Source of the DNA: Tritrichomonas musculus
Lineage: Eukaryota; Parabasalia; Tritrichomonadida; Tritrichomonadidae
Direction: 5' to 3'
Length of the DNA stretch: 64,000 nt
Assembly (NCBI GenBank): GCA_039105265.1
Contig: JAPFFF010000058.1
Location: 558,001-622,000 of the forward strand
Shown here: positions 38,101 to 44,896 of the stretch, one piece after another
Numbering within the stretch: the first letter of the stretch is position 1
How the letters are laid out: each line of letters opens with the position of its first letter
The notes under the pieces: generated by a model
What the model saw: the letters and a program-made list of their open reading frames with translations, nothing else
Databases searched by the model: none
Told to the model about the DNA's origin: nothing
Program-made: the position numbers and the translations under genes

Positions 38101-38991
38101 TTCCAAAACTTTTTCAATAAAAAATTCAAAATAGCATTTATCTTTTATTTTGTTTTGAAATCCGGATTCTATAGAGAATTCTCGATAAATTGGAACTGAA
38201 TAAAGAAAATTTTCCTCTTTAAATTTACCCCCAAAATATTTATTTAAGATTAAATTAATTCTTTTTTCAATTAAAATTTCGTGTAAAGTGTCACTCAAAT
38301 TATAATTCATCTCATTAATAGGAGTATAATCATCAGAATCGTTTGATCCTTTTGTGTCTTCTTTTTTGTTGAGATTTCTTTTTGTAGGTACATATGCAGT
38401 AGGAACGCTTTGGGGGTAAATAGAAATGCAAAATATTTTTTCGTATGCTTTTATTATTTTGTCAATAACAGTAGAAATTGGAGAATCTTGACCATGCTTA
38501 ATAAAATCCAAGAAATCTTGATTGTTCACAAGATTTATTTCATATTTTATGTCATTCTTATATATTATTGCAATTGTTTGAAAAAATTCGTCAAAGGCAG
38601 GGAGCATTAATAATCTGAAAAAAGGCCAATGATTCCCTCTTCTGAGAAAGTAAAATTTTTTACCTTCGAATGGTTCAAAAGCTTTAGACCATTCTTTTGC
38701 GCTGTTATAAAAATCTATTAAAAGACTTAAACTACCTGATGGGTAATGATAAAAAAATTCTCGAAATTTTTTCCACCTTTCACGGAAAGAAGATGATTGA
38801 TCTAGTAGATCAAAAAACGGTGAAAGATGAGAAGAAAAAGTGGAATGATTTACTTCTTGATAATGAAATGTGGAAGTTAGCGGTGATAAAATAATTTGAG
38901 GAGCATATTCATCAATTGATTCAGGCTGAAATCCTTCTAAAAGCAAATCTATTTTAGTTTCTTCTTGAGTTGTTTCATTTTCATCATTCAT
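35191..38991 (-). CDS. Large unknown protein with Lys-rich insertions
   Basis: 1266 aa, mostly helical, family not recognised with confidence. Two charged low-complexity insertions interrupt it: residues about 467-570 (repeats of DQKND and KK) and about 744-790 (KDKKDKKQQEKEEKK). Between and after them are well-formed hydrophobic helices without a signal peptide or membrane span, ending in helices around GFLICVVALLKALDMWNSF. Size, all-helical character and a Lys-rich loop in the middle would suit HEM/Nap1-type WAVE-complex subunits, but I cannot point to a diagnostic motif, so this is only a suggestion. It is transcribed divergently from the SAC phosphatase with only 37 bp between the two start codons, so the two probably share a promoter region. 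Confidence 0.7.
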   Translation of the reverse strand: MNDENETTQEETKIDLLLEGFQPESIDEYAPQIILSPLTSTFHYQEVNHSTFSSHLSPFFDLLDQSSSFRERWKKFREFFYHYPSGSLSLLIDFYNSAKEWSKAFEPFEGKKFYFLRRGNHWPFFRLLMLPAFDEFFQTIAIIYKNDIKYEINLVNNQDFLDFIKHGQDSPISTVIDKIIKAYEKIFCISIYPQSVPTAYVPTKRNLNKKEDTKGSNDSDDYTPINEMNYNLSDTLHEILIEKRINLILNKYFGGKFKEENFLYSVPIYREFSIESGFQNKIKDKCYFEFFIEKVLESLPPYQQIFSHLMSGIPIIKNIKDPISFQNDSDSNLIFDKLRVRQSKLTFRYFLYSLSIIKNFYSILHIFQAYYSMGKNINPEIFKQVNTIFYQQFKLTKFIMKYEENFQLLIRQNILIFLYYIKQLKFIGNDAERRNRILKQDDDESDDEEIIYYPFSDDFNTLNPDSDIETSKEKKNLDKKANKKTTKKSTTIKDQKNDKKKDNTKDQKNDKGNDQKNDNKVDQKNDQEKEIKKTNKDSKTKSDQKNDKKSENRRKKSKNKGNDNDIDQKNAEFQIALLKLESIDEDTLYLKKLKSLIPSIFSTDALANSSSMFISMLIALCFKVKLANNIDEYFFQWPMAIDFRNTIDDFTNYSFLYIQQKRDGKHKMPSIVKKMIECATNPDDHPFNNNENTNFLCLFSIYDSAFIAAPDLREEIKKEAEEVLSDALNNVANCLMGYNDIDISLVRIEKEKEKKAKQNQNTKDKKDKKQQEKEEKKSEKQSSKQHKKQETNDQINTQNEEINDCSFQEYTDPRNNINNRFLSFLKIQSFPMLDNLYQIGSILSSRLNNLFIEKIDQHLHESLIEESIEVAINRLDEDRDKIILLNTRHDFLVANGACLYPFNDMMDSAMYIKKVGQIESRVSVKWGDRLVNDIINNFTFNLVNLNFTKPINENENSEFNTDKLFTLLKLTPFGGTTYYIKVILKSLSNDENMTKMITKINDFQKMLGQFSPCPIQPNGPNFESQYESYKEAIEKIKFDQEKFKEVFKQMELLGNHLCMLLILDLASQVDQSNHTTFSSYLLRSVEASKGKQACSFIFDEEWLRLYEPTPVSKNEEMAQIDTKFAYFERLKRQYGISEKEEQLQSNEITKIDRKSEVDLNSALMEGIEFFQELIQEREDLETNKIENMINAMLFWIAMNENAENFSGGFLICVVALLKALDMWNSFKIDFVLQRLCYQLKIKTKNQKTHNSIYTLYYQLELCDYFV

Positions 38992-39028
38992 TGAATCTCA
39001 AAATTTTATTAAACTTTTCAATGAAAAA
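38992..39028. promoter_or_regulatory. 37-bp divergent promoter region
   Basis: The whole space between two divergent ATGs. It contains AACTTTTCAA (39012-39021), a form of the motif found upstream of many genes here. Core promoters of both genes must be extremely compact or overlap the coding regions. Confidence 0.5.
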
Positions 39029-40585
39029 ATGAAAGTTGGTTTTTCTTCCTCAGCGATGTTAATTTCTTGCAAATCCAAAGAGGGTTTATTTACTATCAAT
39101 CGAAATGATTTAATTCCAAAAAATAATTATCAATTGCATGAAGAGGTAACCCAATGGTTTGATTTTCCTTACTTGCTTGGAATTTATTCTTATAAAGATG
39201 TCGATTTTATAATATTTGTTGATAAATTCGACCAGGTAGATCAAAGAGTAGATATATTTGAAATTAGAAAGATCAAAATTTTTCAAATTTCGCCAGGTGA
39301 AGTAAAAACAGAAATTATGCGAATGTTGCATGATTCCTTTTCGTTTAATAATTTTTATTTTTGTGACTCTCGTCCATTACAATTTAATTTTTCAGCAATA
39401 AATTTTTTTGATCATTCAAGGGATGTTTTCGTTTGGAATCTTAAGCCATTAATTAAAACACAAGAAGTATTTAAAGGTTGTCTCAACCAATTTACTATAC
39501 CAGTAATAAACGGGAGCGTAGCAATATATAATAATTTTTGTTTAATATCGAGAAGATCGAATTCAATGTGTGGCGCACGGTTTTGGTTAAGAGGATCTGA
39601 TTCAGAAGGGAATTGTGCCAATTTTATTGAAACAGAGTCGATTTTATTTGAGGCCAATCATAAATCAGCCAATAATTTTAAATCATTCATTCAAATTCGA
39701 GGATCAATTCCTCTTCATTGGACAGAATATCCAAATCTTACTTTTTTACCGCAAATTAAAGTTGACCAAAAAGAAGAAAGTAAACAAAGGTATCATAAGC
39801 ACATTAAAAAAATCCAATTATTGTATGAAAAAGAGAAATCACTTTCCATTGTTAATCTTACATCAAAAAAAGGTAGAGAAGAAAAACTAACTTCATTATT
39901 TGAACAACTTTGTTTGAATGATCAATCTATTTCTTATGTTCATATTGATACAGAACAAATTTGTGGTGTTTTGCATTGGGAAAAGTTGGCAAGTGAAATT
40001 GATAAAAATATTAATTTTGATGAATTTTCTTTTAATGAAATTAGAAATGGGATTTTAATTCATAAGCAAAAAGGAATTATTCGAACAAATTGCGCAGATT
40101 CTATAGATAGGACAAACGTAACTCAGTGCGAAATTTCGATTCATGCATTTAAAAAAATGAAACTAAAAAATTTTTTCGAAAACCAAATAAGGGAGTGTTG
40201 GTATATCAATGGAAACATCATTGCAAAACAAATTGTTGGATCAAATGCATTGAAAGGTGAAATAACTTTATACAAGCACCGAACTTTTGTTGGGTTATTA
40301 AAAGATGCTTTTGAATCTATTATCAGATTTTACTATGATAATTTTTTAAATGGTTACAGACAGGATTGTTTGGATTGTTTGACTATGAATATTGATGTTA
40401 TCCCAGCCAACATGAAAAAAAAGCAAACAATGGAAAATATTTGGAGATTTTTTGTATTATTCTTGTTAATGAATTTATATTTGGTTTTATTTCAAATCCA
40501 AAAATTTAAAGAATGTAAAAATCATCTTAAAGAAATTCTTATAAACAAGCCTCGTTTGAGAAAAATTGAAGTAATTGATCAATAG
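39029..40585 (+). CDS. SAC-domain phosphoinositide phosphatase (Sac1-like)
   Basis: 518 aa. SAC-domain signatures are clear: SMCGARFWLRGSDSEGNCAN (about 175-194), IRGSIPLHWTEYPNL (about 227-241) and the catalytic RTNCADSIDRTNVTQ, a C-x5-R-T loop with Cys355. A hydrophobic segment near the C-terminus (about 472-490, FFVLFLLMNLYLVLFQ) would anchor it in the ER or Golgi membrane, as in Sac1. It is expected to remove phosphates from PI4P and related lipids. The protein is somewhat shorter than yeast Sac1 (623 aa) and has one rather than two obvious C-terminal spans. Start chosen at 39029; an ATG at 39021 is out of frame and stops at once. Confidence 0.9.
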   Translation: MKVGFSSSAMLISCKSKEGLFTINRNDLIPKNNYQLHEEVTQWFDFPYLLGIYSYKDVDFIIFVDKFDQVDQRVDIFEIRKIKIFQISPGEVKTEIMRMLHDSFSFNNFYFCDSRPLQFNFSAINFFDHSRDVFVWNLKPLIKTQEVFKGCLNQFTIPVINGSVAIYNNFCLISRRSNSMCGARFWLRGSDSEGNCANFIETESILFEANHKSANNFKSFIQIRGSIPLHWTEYPNLTFLPQIKVDQKEESKQRYHKHIKKIQLLYEKEKSLSIVNLTSKKGREEKLTSLFEQLCLNDQSISYVHIDTEQICGVLHWEKLASEIDKNINFDEFSFNEIRNGILIHKQKGIIRTNCADSIDRTNVTQCEISIHAFKKMKLKNFFENQIRECWYINGNIIAKQIVGSNALKGEITLYKHRTFVGLLKDAFESIIRFYYDNFLNGYRQDCLDCLTMNIDVIPANMKKKQTMENIWRFFVLFLLMNLYLVLFQIQKFKECKNHLKEILINKPRLRKIEVIDQ

Positions 40586-40760
40586 ATAAAAAAATTTGTT
40601 GTTTAAAAATATATTAGAATATAAAATATACAAAGAAACAAATGTTTTCTATGTTAGAAAATTTCTAAATAATACAGAAAGTTTAGATATGAAATGGTTA
40701 TTTGTTATTAACATCGGCTAATATTTTTATAAAATTTAGTTTTAATTTTTTTATAATAGA
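40586..40760. other. Spacer before tRNA-Lys
   Basis: AT-rich spacer; nothing recognised. Confidence 0.4.
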
Positions 40761-40834
40761 GCCTTCGTAGCTCAGTCGGCTAGAGCATCGGACTTTTAAT
40801 CCGAGTGTCGCGGGTTCGAGTCCCGTCGGAGGCA
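40761..40834 (+). tRNA. tRNA-Lys(TTT)
   Basis: 74 nt cloverleaf. Acceptor GCCTTCG pairs with CGGAGGC (one G-T wobble), discriminator A. D arm GTAGCTCAGTCGGCTAGAGC. Anticodon stem CGGAC/ATCCG holds TTT (lysine). T arm GCGGGTTCGAGTCCCGT. CCA is not encoded, no intron, and a T run follows immediately. Confidence 0.95.
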
Positions 40835-41130
40835 TTTTTTTATTATTCAAACTTAAATTTTTTTTTGTTCTCTGATAAAATTTATATTTCAATAAATAAA
40901 ATAATAATTTATTAAAAAAAAAAAAAATTTTTTTTATTTATAATAACTTTTTCAATTCTTCGTTTAGAGAATTGGTCATTGAGTTCTCAAAAAAATAATC
41001 GTGTTTTCATTTAATTTTTTCAAATCCTCACAAAAATTCATATCTCAATGACCAAATTCCAGAAAAAGTCAAATAACATTCAATCAAACGTTTAAATTTT
41101 GAATTAATTAGACTGTTGCTCTTACAATAC
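40835..41130. other. Spacer with A/T homopolymers
   Basis: Contains the tRNA terminator T run, long A and T runs (about 40905-40935) and GAAAAAGTCAAA (about 41067), an inverted form of the ACTTTTT-type motif, upstream of the MetE-like gene. Confidence 0.4.
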
Positions 41131-42234
41131 ATGGATCGTATAAAATATGACATTGTCGGTTCTTTTTTAAGACCTCAAGAAATAAAAGAAGCACGTGCAA
41201 AATATGCCAAAGGTGAAATCAAGCTTGAAGATTTAAGGAAAATTGAAGATGCTGAAATCGCCAAACTTGTTGAAAAAGAAGTTCAGCATGGCTTAAAATT
41301 TGTCACGGATGGTGAATTTCGCAGGAGATGGTGGCACTTAGACTGGTTGAAAGAATTTGATGGCTTTGATACAAAGCATTTTGATAAAGTAATCAATGGT
41401 GTATCAAATCATATTGAACTTGGCTATATTACAGGTAAGATTAGCTATGATCCAACTAAAACTCATCCTGAAGTTCAAGCTTGGGAATATCTTCATTGTC
41501 TTGCTCAAAAATATCCTGGTGTTGAGGCTAAAAAATGTATTTCTGGTCCAAATATGATACTCATTGACCATTTTCTTCAATTAGGGATTAAAGAAACGCC
41601 TTACTACGGAAATAATATCACTTCAATTATTGAAGATATCGGAAAAGCCTATCAAGCTGCAATTCTTGACTTATATAACAAAGGTGTCCGCTATTTACAA
41701 GTTGATGATACATCTTGGACTTATCTTATTGATGAGAAATTTTTGCAAAAAGTGGCATCATTAGGTTATAAGAAAGAAGAAATTTTGGAATGGTTCAGAA
41801 AGGTTTCCACTCTTATCCACGAAAATCGACCAAAAGATTTAATTATTGCTACTCACTTTTGTAAAGGAAACTTTAAAGGGCATCCTTTATTTAGTGGTCT
41901 TTATGACACTGTTGCTCCAATCATCTGTCAAATTCCTTATGATGGCTTCTTTGTTGAATATGATGATGAAAGGTCAGGATCATTTGATCCTTGGAAAGTT
42001 CTCAAAGGATCTGGTAAAAAGTTTGTTGCTGGTCTAATTTCAACTAAGAATCCAAAATTAGAAGAGCACGATTTTATTAAGAAAAGATTCGATGAATGTA
42101 AGAGTATAGTTGGAGATAACATTGCATTATCACCACAATGTGGTTTTGCTTCTGTCGAAGAAGGAAATTGTATTGATGAAGAAACTCAATGGAAAAAGAT
42201 TGACTTGCTTGTTTCATGCAGAGACTTTTTATAA
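41131..42234 (+). CDS. Cobalamin-independent methionine synthase-like protein (YxjG/YxjH type)
   Basis: 367 aa from ATG 41131 (the frame reaches back to a TTG at 41116). It resembles the stand-alone MetE C-terminal-domain proteins of bacteria (YxjG/YxjH group): opening DIVGSFLRPQEIKEAR, then FVTDGEFRRRWWHLD and GVRYLQVDDTSW. The zinc and thiol-binding set of MetE is complete: His242 and Cys244 (ATHFCKGN), Glu276 (FFVEYDDE) and Cys337 (LSPQCGF). It should therefore bind a thiol such as homocysteine and transfer a methyl group; the methyl donor is not shown by sequence, and the N-terminal half of full MetE is absent. Such proteins are mainly bacterial, so transfer from bacteria is a reasonable inference. 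Base composition is like its neighbours, so a transfer would be old. Confidence 0.88.
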   Translation: MDRIKYDIVGSFLRPQEIKEARAKYAKGEIKLEDLRKIEDAEIAKLVEKEVQHGLKFVTDGEFRRRWWHLDWLKEFDGFDTKHFDKVINGVSNHIELGYITGKISYDPTKTHPEVQAWEYLHCLAQKYPGVEAKKCISGPNMILIDHFLQLGIKETPYYGNNITSIIEDIGKAYQAAILDLYNKGVRYLQVDDTSWTYLIDEKFLQKVASLGYKKEEILEWFRKVSTLIHENRPKDLIIATHFCKGNFKGHPLFSGLYDTVAPIICQIPYDGFFVEYDDERSGSFDPWKVLKGSGKKFVAGLISTKNPKLEEHDFIKKRFDECKSIVGDNIALSPQCGFASVEEGNCIDEETQWKKIDLLVSCRDFL

Positions 42235-42484
42235 AAAATGCTATCTCATGTAAAGTCATCAACAATTCAAAATGATTTTAATTTAATAGTTTAGGGAAAT
42301 AAAAGTAGTTTTATTTAAATGTGATTGTAATTTTTTGAAAATAAATTTTTTTTTGCATACGACATGCAATAAATAAATGATAAATAAAATTAATAAATAT
42401 ATAAAATAGTAAGGGAGAAAATAAATGGTACGAAGGTTTATTATAATTACAAAAACAAACAAATTATCAAATAAGAAAAACTTA

Positions 42485-43330
42485 TTATTTTCGGCATTTA
42501 GATTTGATTGGTGCTTTTACTGGTCGTCGAAAAACAGAGATTCTCCTATTCATATCTGCTAATCTAGTTTCAAGAGAATGAATAGGTTCATTATACGAAC
42601 TTATAATTTCTTGAGCTTTTTCTAAATTTTCTCGGTATCTTTTACTATTCTCCCTTAATCCAATTTCTGTTTTAACGATATTTTTATTAATTCTTCCAAT
42701 TTCTCCAGGGCAACTCCGGCGGTACTGAGTGAGAAGATCATCAATTGTATTTTTAATTATCTGATTTTCGGATTGTATTTGATCATTTTCTTCTTTTATT
42801 TTTTGTAGTCTGTTTATTGTTTTTTTCAAAGAACAAATGTTTGCTTTTATCTCAGAATTTATTCTGTCAAGTTCAGAAAATTCGGTATCATTTTGACGAT
42901 TCAAATCAGGAAGCTGCTTTTCGTTATATCTTACTTTTTCTTTTAGTTGTTTATTGATTTGTTGTAAATTTTGGATCTTTGTTTTTGTATTAGCAAGTTT
43001 TTTTTGAAGTAAATATTGTTGACTGTTAGCAGAAATATTGGATTCTTTAATAAAACTTGGAAACGTTTCAAGCATATTGCGAAGATGATTTCCAAGTTCA
43101 TAAACTGACCCAGAAACAGAAGCACCAATGCTTGATTGTCCAAACATTTGTAATGAATACATCTTCGATAAAAGTTGTTGAGCCAAAGAAGATATTGGGT
43201 ATATATTCACAGCTGGCTTTAAAACAATCTCTTTAGGGGGATCAACTCTTGTCCTGGTTAAGAATAAGTCATCTTCTTCCTCTTCTTCAGATTGTTCTGA
43301 ATCTTCAATAAAATCATCTTCGATTTCCAT
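42485..43330 (-). CDS. Coiled-coil protein, unknown
   Basis: 281 aa. Acidic N-terminus (EDDFIEDSEQSEEEEEDDLF), a short conserved-looking segment (NIYPISSLAQQLLSKMYSLQ, about 43-62), then a long coiled coil (about 105-265) with regular Leu/Ile heptads, and a very basic tail (RRPVKAPIKSKCRK). No known domain recognised. The length and the acidic-head/coiled-coil layout would suit a kinetochore, basal-body or axonemal component, but nothing in the sequence fixes this. It converges with the MetE-like gene (250 bp between stops). Confidence 0.6.
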   Translation of the reverse strand: MEIEDDFIEDSEQSEEEEEDDLFLTRTRVDPPKEIVLKPAVNIYPISSLAQQLLSKMYSLQMFGQSSIGASVSGSVYELGNHLRNMLETFPSFIKESNISANSQQYLLQKKLANTKTKIQNLQQINKQLKEKVRYNEKQLPDLNRQNDTEFSELDRINSEIKANICSLKKTINRLQKIKEENDQIQSENQIIKNTIDDLLTQYRRSCPGEIGRINKNIVKTEIGLRENSKRYRENLEKAQEIISSYNEPIHSLETRLADMNRRISVFRRPVKAPIKSKCRK

Positions 43331-43858
43331 TTTATAGACAAAATTTTATGAAAAAAAATTTGATAGTCGGTAAAAATAACGAGCATTTTATTCAAAAAGG
43401 AAACTTTTTGTATTAAAAATTGAAATTTGAATTTAGAAAACGTTTTTTATTAATTGAAAAATTTAAATTGATTAATATTTTGAAGAAACTATGGATATAG
43501 GTCATTCATTACTTCTATTTTGTGTTTTCATCCCATGTTAATCATATTTGGTACATTAGACATAGGAAATATTAGCTATTATCAGTTTGAAAGTGAAACG
43601 AGAATTCTTTAGGCAAATGATTCTTCAAAATCATGATTGGAATTGATGTAATGGGTAACATTCCTGATATCTAGTTCATATTTGAGATAAAATTACGATC
43701 ATATTTTTATCAAAAAGTTTAATTGGAAATTTTTATATCAAATTTCAAAGAAAAAAAATTCTTGATCTCGAAAATCAGTGAATATTTATCTATCGATATC
43801 AAAAAGTAAATCAATTATCGATTTTGATAACGGGAGAATGACAAACTTATCTACAGAT
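43331..43858. other. Host flank of the LINE array
   Basis: AT-rich spacer. TTCAAAAAGGAAACTTTTTG (43391-43410) lies upstream of the coiled-coil gene. From about 43650 to 43858 the sequence is TATCGAT-rich; read on the minus strand it starts ATAAGTTTGTCATTCTC and loosely resembles the dispersed repeat at 3757. Host sequence ends at 43858, where the array begins without any poly-A or visible target duplication. Confidence 0.45.
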
Positions 43859-44395
43859 ATGCGAAACAAACGGGGAACATTTTGAATGAAAATTGAATGG
43901 AACCGTTCGAATGCTAGACGAAGGAACGAAAGAATAGGGATCAAAAGCATTTAAACGAAGTTCTTCATCCGTTGATGGGATTGCTGGTCGATTCCTGTCG
44001 AATTTTGGTTGCTCATCGGAAATGATCAATTGTCCTCGAGCAACCAAAATTCCTTCGGATGACTTCTCATTCATATTATACGCAAGAGGACAACGAGAAA
44101 TCAATGAAGGATCGCACGTAACAACGATCCATAATGGGTTAGGAACTCCATCAGAATTCGACGGGTTATAGTGAACGCTCGACTGTAAGAGCACTTCTGT
44201 CCCTCTAGAAGGATTATTTGAATTGCAGAAAATAGTTTCAGGTTCCTCAATTTCTTCATCGGAAATTGATATTTGATCACTATTATCACTTTTTTCCGAA
44301 TCTGAATTAATGTGCTCGAAATTGGTCATATCGTCATCAGGACACTTGGAAAGTGATCGTGAAGCTGGTCCAACTGGCGGAAGCCGCAGCTTCAC
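43859..44395 (-). pseudogene. ORF1 5' fragment at array edge
   Basis: Identical to the first 179 codons of ORF1 in copies A and B, then runs three codons into host DNA and stops. It lacks the repeats and zinc fingers. Confidence 0.85.
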
Positions 44396-44593
44396 ATCAT
44401 CACTAGGATATCTGCTAGTATCTTTATTGCGGGGTGAGTTTTGAGTTGTGTATCTTGTTTTATACGAGAAGTCAAGGTAGTCTAGTACCGAATTGTCTTT
44501 GAAAAAGTCAAACTTATTGAGTTTTGGATGATGGGATATCTTTTCCCTAGAACAAGGAATCTTAAAATCATCATCGTATTTGTTATCGGAATG

Positions 44594-44809
44594 TCAATTG
44601 CTGTTGTGAATATGGGTAGGATTGTGACACCTATCGGTCATGATATCTCGATTATTAAAAAAAAAATTTTCACCGATTTTTTTCGGAGTGGAATCAAACG
44701 AATTAGCATCCTCTGCTGATTCCAAAAATCTACTTTTCGTTGGGTAGATCAACATTTTTGCAAAATAAAAAAAAACTCCTCCCGTGTGGTAAATTCGTTT
44801 ATTGATCAT
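44594..44809 (-). CDS. LINE leader ORF (edge fragment), 71 aa
   Basis: Same as the leader ORF of copy A: begins MINKRIYHTGG and ends HNPTHIHNSN at TGA, in frame with the ORF1 piece that follows. It starts 88 bp after the ORF2 stop of copy A. Confidence 0.45.
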   Translation of the reverse strand: MINKRIYHTGGVFFYFAKMLIYPTKSRFLESAEDANSFDSTPKKIGENFFFNNRDIMTDRCHNPTHIHNSN

Positions 44810-44838
44810 TAGAGTAAGTATAAAATACTAATAAACGA

Positions 44839-44854
44839 GAGTGATGATTCACTC
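44839..44854 (-). promoter_or_regulatory. Hairpin 2 of the inter-copy region, with initiator-like TCACT
   Basis: Perfect 6-bp stem (GAGTGA/TCACTC, loop ATCA on the minus strand). The 3' half contains TCACT, which fits the trichomonad initiator TCA(+1)Py(T/A), 33 nt before the next leader-ORF ATG (44809). The same hairpin occurs at 51904-51919 and 58966-58981. Confidence 0.5.
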
Positions 44855-44864
44855 ACAAATAAGT

Positions 44865-44876
44865 GGGGTGGTCCCC
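44865..44876 (-). promoter_or_regulatory. Hairpin 1 of the LINE 3' UTR (GGGG/CCCC)
   Basis: GGGG-ACCA-CCCC on the minus strand, about 20 bp after the ORF2 stop. Copy B has the same at 51930-51941. Copy C has GGGG-CCCG-CCCC at 58996-59007: loop changed, stem kept. It may help the RT recognise its own RNA, or end transcription. Confidence 0.5.
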
Positions 44877-44896
44877 AAAAAAAATAAAAAATCTGC

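Larger units (their letters stand above)
43859..44838 (-). mobile_element. LINE array: 5' fragment of a copy
   Basis: The left end of the array holds only the 5' part of a copy: leader ORF (44594-44809) and the first 179 codons of ORF1, cut at 43859. Up to the cut it matches copies A and B. An element made by target-primed reverse transcription would lose its 5' end, not its 3' end, so this fragment points to recombination or deletion at the array edge. The junction reads host CTACAGAT then element ATGCGAAAC. Confidence 0.85.

Noticed and set aside
44594-44896. HDV-like or hammerhead ribozyme at the LINE 5' end, as in R2
   Set aside because: I found hairpins but no conserved catalytic core of either ribozyme; a covariance-model search would be needed.
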